DNA of 64,000 nucleotides from an uncultured Flavobacteriaceae bacterium (lineage in GTDB: Bacteria > Bacteroidota > Bacteroidia > Flavobacteriales > Flavobacteriaceae), in contig CANLWG010000017.1 of NCBI GenBank assembly GCA_947494715.1, forward strand, positions 1 through 64,000. Direction: 5' to 3'. Under the pieces are notes generated by a model. The model saw only the letters and a program-made list of their open reading frames with translations, did no database searches and was not told where the DNA came from. Both the position numbers and the translations under genes were made by a program. Below, one piece after another: positions 22,757 through 31,068 of the stretch. The stretch's first letter is position 1, and every line of letters begins with the position of its first letter.

Positions 22757-24159
22757 TTTCGTCTAGGACTTCGGATTTGGAATGCAGTATATTCCTGCCA
22801 AGTTCTTTCTCTTTGAATAGAAAGAAATTGAGCATACCTTTTTTCAATTTCCTTAAATGTGTCCTTGTGAAGAATAGTTTCTCTATTCGGTGTATGTATA
22901 TAGCGATATAACTGTTCACTATTGGTGTCCCCAAGATTCATCAAATAGGATATATCGGGATGCTCAATATTTTCAAGATTATACCAAGTAATGGCACGGT
23001 CCCAGGGGATGCTTGCGCTCAACAAGAGAAGTCCAAAAACAACTGTTATGTTCGTACGTATCAAATATATAAAACCACGTAGACTGGCAACTTTGATATA
23101 TACGGTAATTAATCCGGAAAGAGTAAGTAATAAGTATACAAAAACACCAATACGTTTATAGGTAAACCCTAGCGCATCAATATATTGAAAGTTCTTGTAC
23201 AATGTAAAAAAGACCAAAATGACATTCAGCCCTATCCAAAAGTAGGTCAATTTTTTTAATCGTTTGTTGCCCTTATAAAAGTTAAGGTGTCCCCGGAAAA
23301 GAAATAGAATGATGATAATTGCACAAACAATTGAGAACATAAGTGCATACACCCCCTGATGTACTGATTTTGAATAACCGGCGTTACTAATAGGGTCTGC
23401 TTGAAACAAATAAATGATATCGGTAACCAAGAACAGTATTAAAAGGAGATTGAGAGATGAAAGGACAATGCTTCCTAAGGTTTGCTCGCTTTTCAATTTC
23501 TCCAGTATAGGTATAGTGAACAGTTGTTCAGGATGCTTAAGTTCGTTCGCTTTTTGTTGATCCAGGGCCAATAATTCTTTTGGATTATAGGGGTTTAGGA
23601 TGTTTACAAACATGATATACCCAAATAGAGTAAAGAGGAGCCATGGAGCACTTATAAAATTTAAATCGATTTGCTGAATCAAACCATCAAATATAGGGTT
23701 GGCTTTTTGGTATAATAGTGCAAAAAGAATTAGTAACAAAAAGGCAATTATGATACCTTTTATATAATCTATCCTTTTTTTGGAAAGTACTTTTCTTTGT
23801 GATCTAGGTTGATTTATATGATTATTCAATTTAACCAGGGAGGCTATTATCATATTGACCACCCCAATAAACCAACTTAAATAGAGCGAACTTGTAGGAG
23901 CGATATATTTTCCGATTAAGATAAAGAAAGCCATGAAGTGAAGGCATATCTTGAAGGCAGTAGGATCCATAAATACCATAACTGCTGTAAACAGGTAAGG
24001 GAGAGAATATCCCCATGGTAAGGGTCGCTGTTTACGGCATATAAATAAGAATACTAAAACCAGGATAGATAATAATAAGGTGTTAAGTCCAAAACTTTTG
24101 GTGTAGAACAAATAACTGAAGGCCAAAGAGCCCAGGATAGATTTGATATGTATGCCCAT
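22753..24159 (-). CDS. DUF4153/DUF4173-like multi-pass membrane protein
   Basis: 468 residues with at least ten hydrophobic segments. FVNILNPYNPKELLALDQQKA lies in a cytosolic loop. A soluble C-terminal tail follows SIPWDRAITWYNLENIEHPDISYLMNLGD and ends with basic RSPRRK. This pattern (WDRAI...YN, then YLMNLG) is that of DUF4153/DUF4173 proteins. Molecular function is unknown. Operon position: after the Coq4-like gene (11-bp gap), before the small membrane protein (ATGA overlap). Confidence 0.75.
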   Translation of the reverse strand: MGIHIKSILGSLAFSYLFYTKSFGLNTLLLSILVLVFLFICRKQRPLPWGYSLPYLFTAVMVFMDPTAFKICLHFMAFFILIGKYIAPTSSLYLSWFIGVVNMIIASLVKLNNHINQPRSQRKVLSKKRIDYIKGIIIAFLLLILFALLYQKANPIFDGLIQQIDLNFISAPWLLFTLFGYIMFVNILNPYNPKELLALDQQKANELKHPEQLFTIPILEKLKSEQTLGSIVLSSLNLLLILFLVTDIIYLFQADPISNAGYSKSVHQGVYALMFSIVCAIIIILFLFRGHLNFYKGNKRLKKLTYFWIGLNVILVFFTLYKNFQYIDALGFTYKRIGVFVYLLLTLSGLITVYIKVASLRGFIYLIRTNITVVFGLLLLSASIPWDRAITWYNLENIEHPDISYLMNLGDTNSEQLYRYIHTPNRETILHKDTFKEIEKRYAQFLSIQRERTWQEYTAFQIRSPRRK

Positions 24160-24170
24160 AATGAAATTGT

Positions 24171-24626
24171 TTAATTGATTAAAAATGTATTTTGAATATG
24201 CTGGATTGGCTGATTCAGCATTTTGGAAAAATCGAGATAATGAAATCGAAACGCCCTTCGTCCCCGTATAAAGGCTTTGCCAAAGTGTTTTAGATAATCT
24301 GGATATATTAGTATACCCAACAAAATAACCATAAGAAGATAAGTACTACGCTTGCCATTGCCTAGAAGATAGAATTGCATATAAATCTCTTCAGGAACTG
24401 AAATTCCAGTACCGGTAAGTACATGAAAAACGTCGTGACTTTCTAGTTTAGGTTGTATTTCAAAACTATGTTTTAACAAGAAAGTGGCTAGATGAAAACC
24501 CAAACTAGTCTTGGGGTATTTTAATAATTCCGAAATAGAAATACCCCATACTTCATTTCGGGATATGTATTTCCGATAAGGTCCTTTGCTCCATTCATAT
24601 AGAGTTTCTAAAACAATAGCTCTCAT
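24171..24626 (-). CDS. Coq4-like protein
   Basis: 151 residues. The zinc motif of COQ4, HDxxH-x11-E, is present in SHDVFHVLTGTGISVPEEIYMQF. In respiratory-quinone biology COQ4 removes a ring carboxyl; bacteria with menaquinone also carry Coq4-like proteins with unclear roles. One membrane-like segment (LLMVILLGILIYPDY). A perfect palindrome lies 15 bp before its start, so it begins a second transcription unit within this locus. Confidence 0.78.
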   Translation of the reverse strand: MRAIVLETLYEWSKGPYRKYISRNEVWGISISELLKYPKTSLGFHLATFLLKHSFEIQPKLESHDVFHVLTGTGISVPEEIYMQFYLLGNGKRSTYLLMVILLGILIYPDYLKHFGKAFIRGRRAFRFHYLDFSKMLNQPIQHIQNTFLIN

Positions 24627-24640
24627 ACTAAAAAATAAAG

Positions 24641-24659
24641 TACTTTGAAATTCAAAGTA
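24641..24659. promoter_or_regulatory. wHTH operator, copy 1 (19-bp palindrome)
   Basis: TACTTTGAAATTCAAAGTA is a perfect 9+1+9 palindrome, 15 bp before the Coq4-like start and just past the stop of the winged-helix regulator. The same core lies before the gene at 25678. Confidence 0.75.
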
Positions 24660-24673
24660 AATTGATAAAAAAA

Positions 24674-24964
24674 TTATTTCCCGATCAACTTCTCCAATGC
24701 ATCTATATGCTTTTTAAATTCATTTTTTCCAAGGGTGGTGAAGGAGTAGCGGGTATTTGGCTTTCGGCCAATAAATTGTTTTTCCACTTTGATGTATTCT
24801 TCCTTCTCCAATGCCTTTACGTGGCTAGCAAGATTACCGTCCGTTGCCCCGAGCAAATCCTTGAGCAAATTGAAATCAGCATAATCGTTTACCATAAGAA
24901 TGCTCATGATACCTAATCGGATACGATGGTCAAAGGCCTTATTTATATTATTGATTATGCTCAT
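24674..24964 (-). CDS. Small winged-helix transcriptional regulator
   Basis: 96 residues: AFDHRIRLGIMSILMVNDYADFNLLKDLLGATDGNLASHVKALEKEEYIKVEKQ, a one-domain winged helix of the type found in flavobacterial MarR/ArsR-like repressors (recognition helix DGNLASHVKAL, wing FIGRKPNTRYSFT). It lies between a membrane protein gene and the Coq4-like gene. The palindrome ACTTTGAAATTCAAAGT occurs at both ends of this gene pair and is its likely site. Confidence 0.88.
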   Translation of the reverse strand: MSIINNINKAFDHRIRLGIMSILMVNDYADFNLLKDLLGATDGNLASHVKALEKEEYIKVEKQFIGRKPNTRYSFTTLGKNEFKKHIDALEKLIGK

Positions 24965-25030
24965 TTACTTCACTCCATTAAAATTGAGAGTCCCTTTTTT
25001 TGTTTCAAATTTTTATCACGGAACTGTGCT

Positions 25031-25678
25031 CTATTTCTTATCATGTTTAAAATACATTAGTGCCCCATAGATGATATGAAAAGCACCAAAACCCAATGCC
25101 CAAAAATAGAGTCCATAACCTATAAATTGTGTGGCCATTAAACCAATTATTATATTGGCAATACCTAAGTAGCGAATATCCCCCAAAGTATATTTTGAAG
25201 CATTAACACATGCCAGGCCATAAAAGATTAGGGTAGCAGAAGCGACAAGACCTACATAACCGTATTGCAATAATACTAAACAAAAAAGGCCTCCGGCTAT
25301 TAGGGGAATCAGAAAATTCAGGATAAGGCGTTTACTTGATGCATCCCAAATATCTTCACCACTTTTTTTGGCTTTTCTTATTGTAAGAATCAACCCTGTT
25401 AAAATAGCCAATAAGGCCACGCTTATCGCAATTAGGAAAAGATTGGAGATTAAATCTGAATACCCTATGATTTCGTATAGGCCTGCTTTTGGTAAGTCTT
25501 GATGGCTTTTAACACTTTGAAGATGATCATCTATGAGTAGTTTTGCGATAAATGCTCCGATTAACGCATAAATTCCGGCCATAACTCCTGACAATCCGCT
25601 TAGAGAGATAAATCGTGATGAACGACTCATCATATTCTTAATTTCAGTGATATCCTCCAGGTATTTTTTTGCTTCCAT
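25031..25678 (-). CDS. Membrane protein co-regulated with the wHTH gene
   Basis: 215 residues with a short cytosolic N-terminal helix (YLEDITEIKNMMSRSSRFI) and six membrane segments, several rich in Gly/Ala (LSGVMAGIYALIGAFIAKLL, LLAILTGLILTI, FLIPLIAGGLFCLVLL). No function is known. The same pair, membrane protein then one-domain winged helix, recurs in flavobacteria (from memory). Its promoter carries the second palindrome (25687-25705), 8 bp before the start. Confidence 0.7.
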   Translation of the reverse strand: MEAKKYLEDITEIKNMMSRSSRFISLSGLSGVMAGIYALIGAFIAKLLIDDHLQSVKSHQDLPKAGLYEIIGYSDLISNLFLIAISVALLAILTGLILTIRKAKKSGEDIWDASSKRLILNFLIPLIAGGLFCLVLLQYGYVGLVASATLIFYGLACVNASKYTLGDIRYLGIANIIIGLMATQFIGYGLYFWALGFGAFHIIYGALMYFKHDKK

Positions 25679-25686
25679 TTATAAAG

Positions 25687-25705
25687 TACTTTGAAATTCA
25701 AAGTT
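25687..25705. promoter_or_regulatory. wHTH operator, copy 2
   Basis: TACTTTGAAATTCAAAGTT, identical to copy 1 except the last base; the 17-bp core ACTTTGAAATTCAAAGT is a perfect palindrome. It begins 8 bp before the start of the membrane protein gene, so binding would block transcription or initiation. Confidence 0.75.
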
Positions 25706-25784
25706 ATAATATATTTTTGAACTTTTAAACAAAATCATTCAAAAAAAGACGAAATGCATTTTTTTCAATTAGATTGACTATTTT

Positions 25785-25808
25785 CATTAATCCATTAATC
25801 CATTAATC
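25785..25808. repeat. Tandem octamer CATTAATC x3
   Basis: Three exact copies ending 6 bp before the GTG start of the DUF1801 gene, so the array lies in its leader. Confidence 0.85.
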
Positions 25809-25814
25809 CAATTC

Positions 25815-26174
25815 GTGAACCCCGCGGAAGACTATATCTTAAACAGACCTGAACCGTATCGCAGTATATTGTTGCATCTACAATTGGTCATTGAACATAC
25901 GGTACCCGAAGTAGATTTAAAATTTAAATATCGGATTCCCTTTTACTATATAGAAGGTAGGCCCTTCTGCTATTTGAACCAGACAAAGGATTATATAGAT
26001 GTCGGTTTTTGGAATTCAGCCCACCTTACAGTCCATTTGGAGCATATGACCACTGCAGGACGTAAAATAATGCGCTCCCTACGATACCGTTCCTTAGAGG
26101 AAATTAATGATACCGTTTTAATGGAAGTGCTCCAAGACGCCCATAGGGTAAAGGACAAAAAGTTCTGGAAGTGA
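25815..26174 (+). CDS. DUF1801 (YdhG-like) protein
   Basis: 119 residues. The DUF1801 pattern is clear: PEPYRSILLHLQLVIEHTVPEVDLKFKYRIPFYYIEGRPFCYL (key W/Y, P, F), followed by YIDVGFWNSAHL and MRSLRYRSLEEI. The family is a small frataxin-like fold; function is not firmly known. Start is GTG in a leader with three CATTAATC copies. It is transcribed alone. Confidence 0.8.
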   Translation: MNPAEDYILNRPEPYRSILLHLQLVIEHTVPEVDLKFKYRIPFYYIEGRPFCYLNQTKDYIDVGFWNSAHLTVHLEHMTTAGRKIMRSLRYRSLEEINDTVLMEVLQDAHRVKDKKFWK

Positions 26175-26256
26175 GTTTAGTTCTCAGTATCCGGTTACAG
26201 TTGGCGGTAAAGAAGTTCAAAAAAACCCTTCTGTGGGTCTGATTATTTAATTTTAC

Positions 26257-26312
26257 CATCAACCATCAACCATCAACCATCAACCATCAACCATCAACCA
26301 TCAACCATCAAC
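26257..26312. repeat. Tandem heptamer CATCAAC x8
   Basis: Eight exact copies of CATCAAC (56 bp). The last base overlaps the stop codon of the sulfatase gene that reads in from the right, so the array lies at the extreme 3' end of that operon. Confidence 0.9.
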
Positions 26313-27925
26313 TATTCTTCTATCCATCCATTATCCTTATAGATTTGAATGTATTGGTCACTTAATGCATCCGAATCCTTATATTTTACACGGAGCTTCT
26401 CCAACTTTTCCTTCAATTCCTTCACAATAGCTACATATGCAGGGTCGTCATATACGTTATTTACCTCCTGTGGGTCGCTTTTACGGTCATAGAGCTCCCA
26501 TTCGTCCACATCGTAATAGAAATGCATAAGCTTATACTTTTCGGTGGCAATGCCATAATGGCGTTTTACGGCGTGTACGGCCGGATACTCGTAATAGTGG
26601 TAGTATACGGCGTCCCTATCCCATTTTTCCTTTTCCCCTTTTAACAAGGGAACCAGGCTTTCACCTTGCATATCCTCATTAGGGACCACACCTGCGACCT
26701 CCAAAAAGGTCTGGGCAAAATCCAGGTTCTGTACCATTTCTGTGGCGGTAGTGCCCGGGGTAACTACATGGGGCCATTTGATCAACAAAGGGGTTTTGAA
26801 GGATTCGTTGTACATAAATCGCTTATCGAACCAACCGTGCTCACCTAAATAAAAACCTTGGTCAGAGGTATAGACTACCAATGTATTTTCATCTAGCCCG
26901 GTCTCGTCCATGTAATCCAAAAGTCGCCCTACGTTTTCATCCACTGCCGCAATGGTAGCCAGATAATCCTGCATATACCGTTGGTATTTCCAAACGGTCA
27001 AGGTTGAATCGTTCATGCCGGGGTAGTCCTTCTTGAATTGCTCACTTATTGGGCCGTAGGTTTCGTCCCATGCGGTTCTTTGTTCGGGAGTCATCCTATC
27101 CAAAGGAGACCACTTGTATTTATCCTCTACCTTTAGCTCATCGGTTACTGCTTGGGTAAGCTTATTGTCATAGCGCAATTGCATTTCCTTCAAAATCCCC
27201 ATCTCCGCGGTTTTTGCAGCGGCACCCCTAGTTTCATAGGTATCAAAAAGCGTTTCGGGTAGAGGGAAGCTTTTTTTGGTGTATGTGGTGTAATGCCGTT
27301 GAGCCGGAAGCCATGTTCTATGAGGTGCCTTGTGGAGATACATCAGCAAAAAAGGTTGGGCCGTGTCCCTTCGCTTTTGCATCCAGTCCAACGTAAGATC
27401 GGTGATGATATCCGTTACGTAGCCGGTTATGGTGGTATCCCCTGTTGAAGTGATGAACTTCGGATTGTAGTAATCGCCCTGGCCGGGCAATATCTTGAAT
27501 TCATCAAATCCCTTGGGATTATTGCCAAAATGCAATTTTCCGAACATGGCGGTCTGGTACCCCGATTTTTGAAGGAGCTGTGGAAAGGTTATGTTAGTGG
27601 TATCAAAAGGCATGCGGTTATCGATTTTTCCATTGAGGTGACTGTGTTTTCCCGTTAAGATTACCGCCCTGGACGGGGCGCAAATGGAATTGGTAACACT
27701 GGCATTGGTAAATAACATGCCCTCTTTGGCAATGCGATCTATATTGGGGGTCTGTATCAACGAATGGTTATAGGCACTGATGGCCTGATAGGCATGGTCG
27801 TCCGACATAATAAATACAATGTTGGGCTTTTTTGGAGTTTTGACCGCATCTTTTTCTGGATTGTCCTTACAGGAAAGCAGGCAAATAAAGCCTAACAAGG
27901 TAAATGCGATTGCTATTTTTCTCAT
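26312..27925 (-). CDS. S1 family sulfatase, lipoprotein
   Basis: 537 residues. Lipobox CLLSC at 15-19. Sulfatase core: NIVFIMSDDHAYQAIS (metal DD), the formylglycine site SICAPSRAVILTGKH (Cys to be converted), GKLHFG and YTSDQGFYLGEHGW. Expected to remove sulfate from a marine polysaccharide or related ester, outside the cytoplasm. It overlaps the preceding sulfatase gene by 4 bp (ATGA), so the two are made together. Substrate cannot be told. Confidence 0.9.
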   Translation of the reverse strand: MRKIAIAFTLLGFICLLSCKDNPEKDAVKTPKKPNIVFIMSDDHAYQAISAYNHSLIQTPNIDRIAKEGMLFTNASVTNSICAPSRAVILTGKHSHLNGKIDNRMPFDTTNITFPQLLQKSGYQTAMFGKLHFGNNPKGFDEFKILPGQGDYYNPKFITSTGDTTITGYVTDIITDLTLDWMQKRRDTAQPFLLMYLHKAPHRTWLPAQRHYTTYTKKSFPLPETLFDTYETRGAAAKTAEMGILKEMQLRYDNKLTQAVTDELKVEDKYKWSPLDRMTPEQRTAWDETYGPISEQFKKDYPGMNDSTLTVWKYQRYMQDYLATIAAVDENVGRLLDYMDETGLDENTLVVYTSDQGFYLGEHGWFDKRFMYNESFKTPLLIKWPHVVTPGTTATEMVQNLDFAQTFLEVAGVVPNEDMQGESLVPLLKGEKEKWDRDAVYYHYYEYPAVHAVKRHYGIATEKYKLMHFYYDVDEWELYDRKSDPQEVNNVYDDPAYVAIVKELKEKLEKLRVKYKDSDALSDQYIQIYKDNGWIEE

Positions 27926-29250
27926 GGATTCTTGGTGTTATAGGTTTTCAGTACTTTTATAAACTGTTGTACAAGCGGCATTAGCGCATCGGGCTGTTCG
28001 GCAATGTCCAATGGATCTTTTTCTAAGGGGTCGTCCTCAAGATTATAAAATTCCCCGTTTTCATACAACTTCCATTTTTTATTCTGCACATATCTTCGAG
28101 CTTGGAATTCCCCCCAATTTGGGGCATAATCACAAAAAATCCAATCCCGGGCCTTTGTTTCCTTGCCCAATAATTGGGGATAGAAACTATGGCCATCAGT
28201 CTGCAAAGTGTCCGAAAGGTTTCCTGTTGCGGTTTCAAAAAGTGTCGGCAAAAAATCGGTAAAATCTATGAGATTTTCATTAACGCTACCTGCTTTTATT
28301 TTCCCCTTCCAATTTGCGATCAACGGAACGTGGGTCCCTGCATTGGTAGTATTACCCTTGTCCCCTATCAGTGCCTCACCATTAATGATGGAGGTAACAT
28401 CGGTATCCGTTCCGTTGTCACCAATAAAAAGAATGAGTGTATTTTCCCGGATTTTTAACTCATCCGTTTTCCGTACAATCTTTCCTATCAGGTAATCCAT
28501 ATAGTTTACCATTTCTGCAAAATGGAGGGTATCATTGACTTTTGATGTACTATCAAACCTATCAAAACTGGAATTGTTGGGCGTGGGGACAAAGGGGTCA
28601 TGGGTCAATACCATGGGATAGTAGATGAACATGGGTCCATTTTGATTAGCTTCCATGAACGATTCCATGTACTCTACAAATAAATCCGGACCATAGACGC
28701 CCGGAAACGTTTGGGTACCATTTTGTTTACTGCTTAAATGAGGGTCTTTATATCGAGATCCGCGCTCATCTATTTGCCATAGGCAATAGTCATCGAACCC
28801 CGCCTGTTCGGGGGTACTACCCACTCTGCTACCTGCCAATTCTTGTTGATATGCATTGCCCAACAACTGCCATTTCCCCGTTATAAGAGTTTTGTAGCCC
28901 GCTTCCTGCATATAGTGCCCAAAGGTTTTTTCTTTGGCATCCAACAATCCGAAACCGACATAGTTTCTAAAATTGTACTTCCCGGTCATAATTTGTACAC
29001 GGGAAGGGGTACATAGGGGTGTGGAATAGCAGTGGTCAAAACGCATTCCTTCATGGGCCAATTCATCCAGGTAGGGGGTATTGTAACTGCTACCGCCATA
29101 TACCCCAAGCGTTTCATAACCCAAGTCATCGGCCATGATCAAGATGATATTGGGTTTTTTGGGGTGCTGTGCCAATGACTTGTTCTTTTCAGCACAGGAA
29201 ATGCAGCAAAGGGCAGTTAAAACAAATGAAAAAAACGGTAAGGATTTCAA
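27922..29250 (-). CDS. S1 family sulfatase, lipoprotein
   Basis: 442 residues. Lipobox CCISC at 15-19. Motifs: NIILIMADDLGYETLGVYGG, the formylglycine site PLCTPSRVQIMTGKYNFRN, GKWQLLG and LILFIGDNGTD. First gene of a two-sulfatase operon; a pair of different S1 sulfatases together suggests that they act in turn on one sulfated glycan. No SusC/SusD genes are nearby. Confidence 0.9.
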   Translation of the reverse strand: MKSLPFFSFVLTALCCISCAEKNKSLAQHPKKPNIILIMADDLGYETLGVYGGSSYNTPYLDELAHEGMRFDHCYSTPLCTPSRVQIMTGKYNFRNYVGFGLLDAKEKTFGHYMQEAGYKTLITGKWQLLGNAYQQELAGSRVGSTPEQAGFDDYCLWQIDERGSRYKDPHLSSKQNGTQTFPGVYGPDLFVEYMESFMEANQNGPMFIYYPMVLTHDPFVPTPNNSSFDRFDSTSKVNDTLHFAEMVNYMDYLIGKIVRKTDELKIRENTLILFIGDNGTDTDVTSIINGEALIGDKGNTTNAGTHVPLIANWKGKIKAGSVNENLIDFTDFLPTLFETATGNLSDTLQTDGHSFYPQLLGKETKARDWIFCDYAPNWGEFQARRYVQNKKWKLYENGEFYNLEDDPLEKDPLDIAEQPDALMPLVQQFIKVLKTYNTKNP

Positions 29251-29430
29251 GGAAACCGGTTTAGGAATCCCAAGATACTAATTTTATAGTTGTGCGGTTT
29301 TTTTCTTGGGAAGGATCAATGAATTTCTTTTGAATATTCATAATATCACCAACAAGGCCTTGAGTTCTTGTGAGCGCAAAGTCATTGAATACTAATCCCT
29401 AGATTTGATAAAACTTGCTCTAAGGACAAA

Positions 29431-30252
29431 TCATGGCAATTCATTTACAGTTTTCCTAAGCACCGTAAGATTGGTCAAAAGTTGTTCCAAGCGATTCAAG
29501 GGAAGCATATTGGCCCCATCGCTTTTGGCATTGGCCGGATCAAAGTGGGTCTCCATAAAAAGTCCGTCTACCCCGGTCGCAATTCCCGCCCGTGCCATGG
29601 TCTCGATCAGTGCGGGTCTTCCACCGGTTACCCCGGAGGATTGGTTGGGTTGTTGCAGGGAATGGGTTACGTCCAAAACCACGGGGGCGAATTCTTTCAT
29701 GGTGGGGATTCCCCTAAAATCCACCACCATATCTTGATATCCGAACATGGTACCACGATCCGTAATAATAACCTGTTCGTTGCCTGAATCGGTTACTTTG
29801 GTTACGGCATGTTTCATACTCTCCGGACTCATAAACTGCCCTTTTTTAAGGTTTACCGTTTTACCCGTTTTCGCGGCGGCAACCACCAAATCCGTTTGGC
29901 GTACCAAAAAAGCAGGGATTTGAAGCACGTCCACATACTCAGCAGCCTTATCCGCATCCGAGACTTCATGGATGTCCGTTACCGTGGGTACTTCAAAGGT
30001 GTCGGATACCTTACGCAGTATTTTTAAAGCTTTTTCATCCCCAATACCTGTAAAAGAATCGACCCGACTTCGATTGGCCTTTTTAAAACTTCCCTTAAAG
30101 ATGTACGGAACCCTTAATTTGTCCGTGAGTTTTACAATATGTTCCGCAATCCGTAAGGCCATGTCCTCTCCCTCAATAGCACATGGACCTGAGAGTAGAA
30201 AAAAATTGTCGCCTTGGGCATGCTTGAGTTGGGGAATGCGCGAGAGATCCAT
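29431..30252 (-). CDS. kdsA: 3-deoxy-8-phosphooctulonate synthase
   Basis: 273 residues. Joins phosphoenolpyruvate and arabinose-5-phosphate to make KDO-8-phosphate for lipopolysaccharide. Motifs: LLSGPCAIEGED (Cys in the metal position), IFKGSFKKANRSR, VPTVTDIHE, LKKGQFMSPE, TDRGTMFGYQDMVVDFRG, FMETHFDPANAKSDG. The Cys in GPCAIE suggests the metal-dependent class rather than the E. coli-like one. Start at 30252. On the minus strand TATCTTTA lies about 20 bp upstream, close to the Bacteroidota -7 box. It is transcribed alone. Confidence 0.96.
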   Translation of the reverse strand: MDLSRIPQLKHAQGDNFFLLSGPCAIEGEDMALRIAEHIVKLTDKLRVPYIFKGSFKKANRSRVDSFTGIGDEKALKILRKVSDTFEVPTVTDIHEVSDADKAAEYVDVLQIPAFLVRQTDLVVAAAKTGKTVNLKKGQFMSPESMKHAVTKVTDSGNEQVIITDRGTMFGYQDMVVDFRGIPTMKEFAPVVLDVTHSLQQPNQSSGVTGGRPALIETMARAGIATGVDGLFMETHFDPANAKSDGANMLPLNRLEQLLTNLTVLRKTVNELP

Positions 30253-30325
30253 ATCTTAAATTTTGCATAAAGATAGTATTTAACCATGGTTTCCTTTTTA
30301 GATTTAGCAAGGCAAATTAAAATCT

Positions 30326-30910
30326 ATGGGAAAAATAATACTCCTAAGTCTTACATTGTCGTTGCCCTTTTGGGTGAACGCGCAAATCCGGAAAATCCAT
30401 GAAAAGGGTAACGGACTAATCCATTTGGAACAACACCAATTTAAATTGGACCTTTTTGCCCCGGGGTTAAGTTATGAACTTGGAATTTTTAGAAACCAAA
30501 CTGTATCGACCAGTCTGGGCTTGGGCCTGGCCACCTATCAAGAAGGGTATGCTCTTGGATTGGCATGGAATAACCGGTATCGTTATTACCATAATTTCAA
30601 CAGACGGGTTGCCAAGGGTAGGAACGTCTCGGGAAATTCGGGAAATTACATTGCTGCCGCACAGGCGATTTTCTTTTCCCAGCTGCGCCTGGCTACGGAT
30701 ATTGAAGGCCCTGATGATTTTAATCTAGGATTTTACGGTGTGGTCTATGGCATTCAAAGGACGTATCCCAAAGGCTTTAACTTTAATGTAGAACTCGGTG
30801 CGGGATATTATCGGGGGGATGGTGCGCTTTCCGGTTATGGTCCATTGTTGAGCATCAACTTCGGATGGGTGGCCACCAAAAGGAAATCAAGAAAGCCGGT
30901 ATTTGAATAA
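30326..30910 (+). CDS. Small outer-membrane barrel-like protein
   Basis: 194 residues with a signal peptide ending in WVNAQ. The mature part alternates in strands with aromatic ends: LDLFAPGLSYELGIF, TVSTSLGLGLATYQEGYALGLAW, FNLGFYGVVYGIQ and FNVELGAGYYRG, ending with a last strand LLSINFGWVATK. This is the pattern of an 8- to 10-strand outer-membrane barrel. No family is named. It is divergent from kdsA. Confidence 0.65.
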   Translation: MGKIILLSLTLSLPFWVNAQIRKIHEKGNGLIHLEQHQFKLDLFAPGLSYELGIFRNQTVSTSLGLGLATYQEGYALGLAWNNRYRYYHNFNRRVAKGRNVSGNSGNYIAAAQAIFFSQLRLATDIEGPDDFNLGFYGVVYGIQRTYPKGFNFNVELGAGYYRGDGALSGYGPLLSINFGWVATKRKSRKPVFE

Positions 30911-31021
30911 AATTTTACCAGCTCCATGTCAGTATTGCGATAAATTTCATCAAGCCACACTTTTTTAGATGGTAAAATAACTTCCTCGAAATCAACAACA
31001 TAAAAATAATGTAAGATCTGG

Positions 31022-31050
31022 TTGACGTGAGAAAATTAGACGTATCTTTG
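31022..31050 (+). promoter_or_regulatory. Bacteroidota-type promoter of typA
   Basis: TTG at 31022-31024 and TATCTTTG at 31043-31050 with an 18-bp spacer, a clean match to the Bacteroidota -33/-7 consensus. The typA start codon at 31069 follows 18 bp later. Confidence 0.75.
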
Positions 31051-31068
31051 CACGCTTAAAATTAGGGT

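Noticed and set aside
21801-22934. 377-residue frame as one gene
   Set aside because: Its first 161 codons lie over two other same-strand genes in a different frame; the DUF1361 domain starts at 22451.
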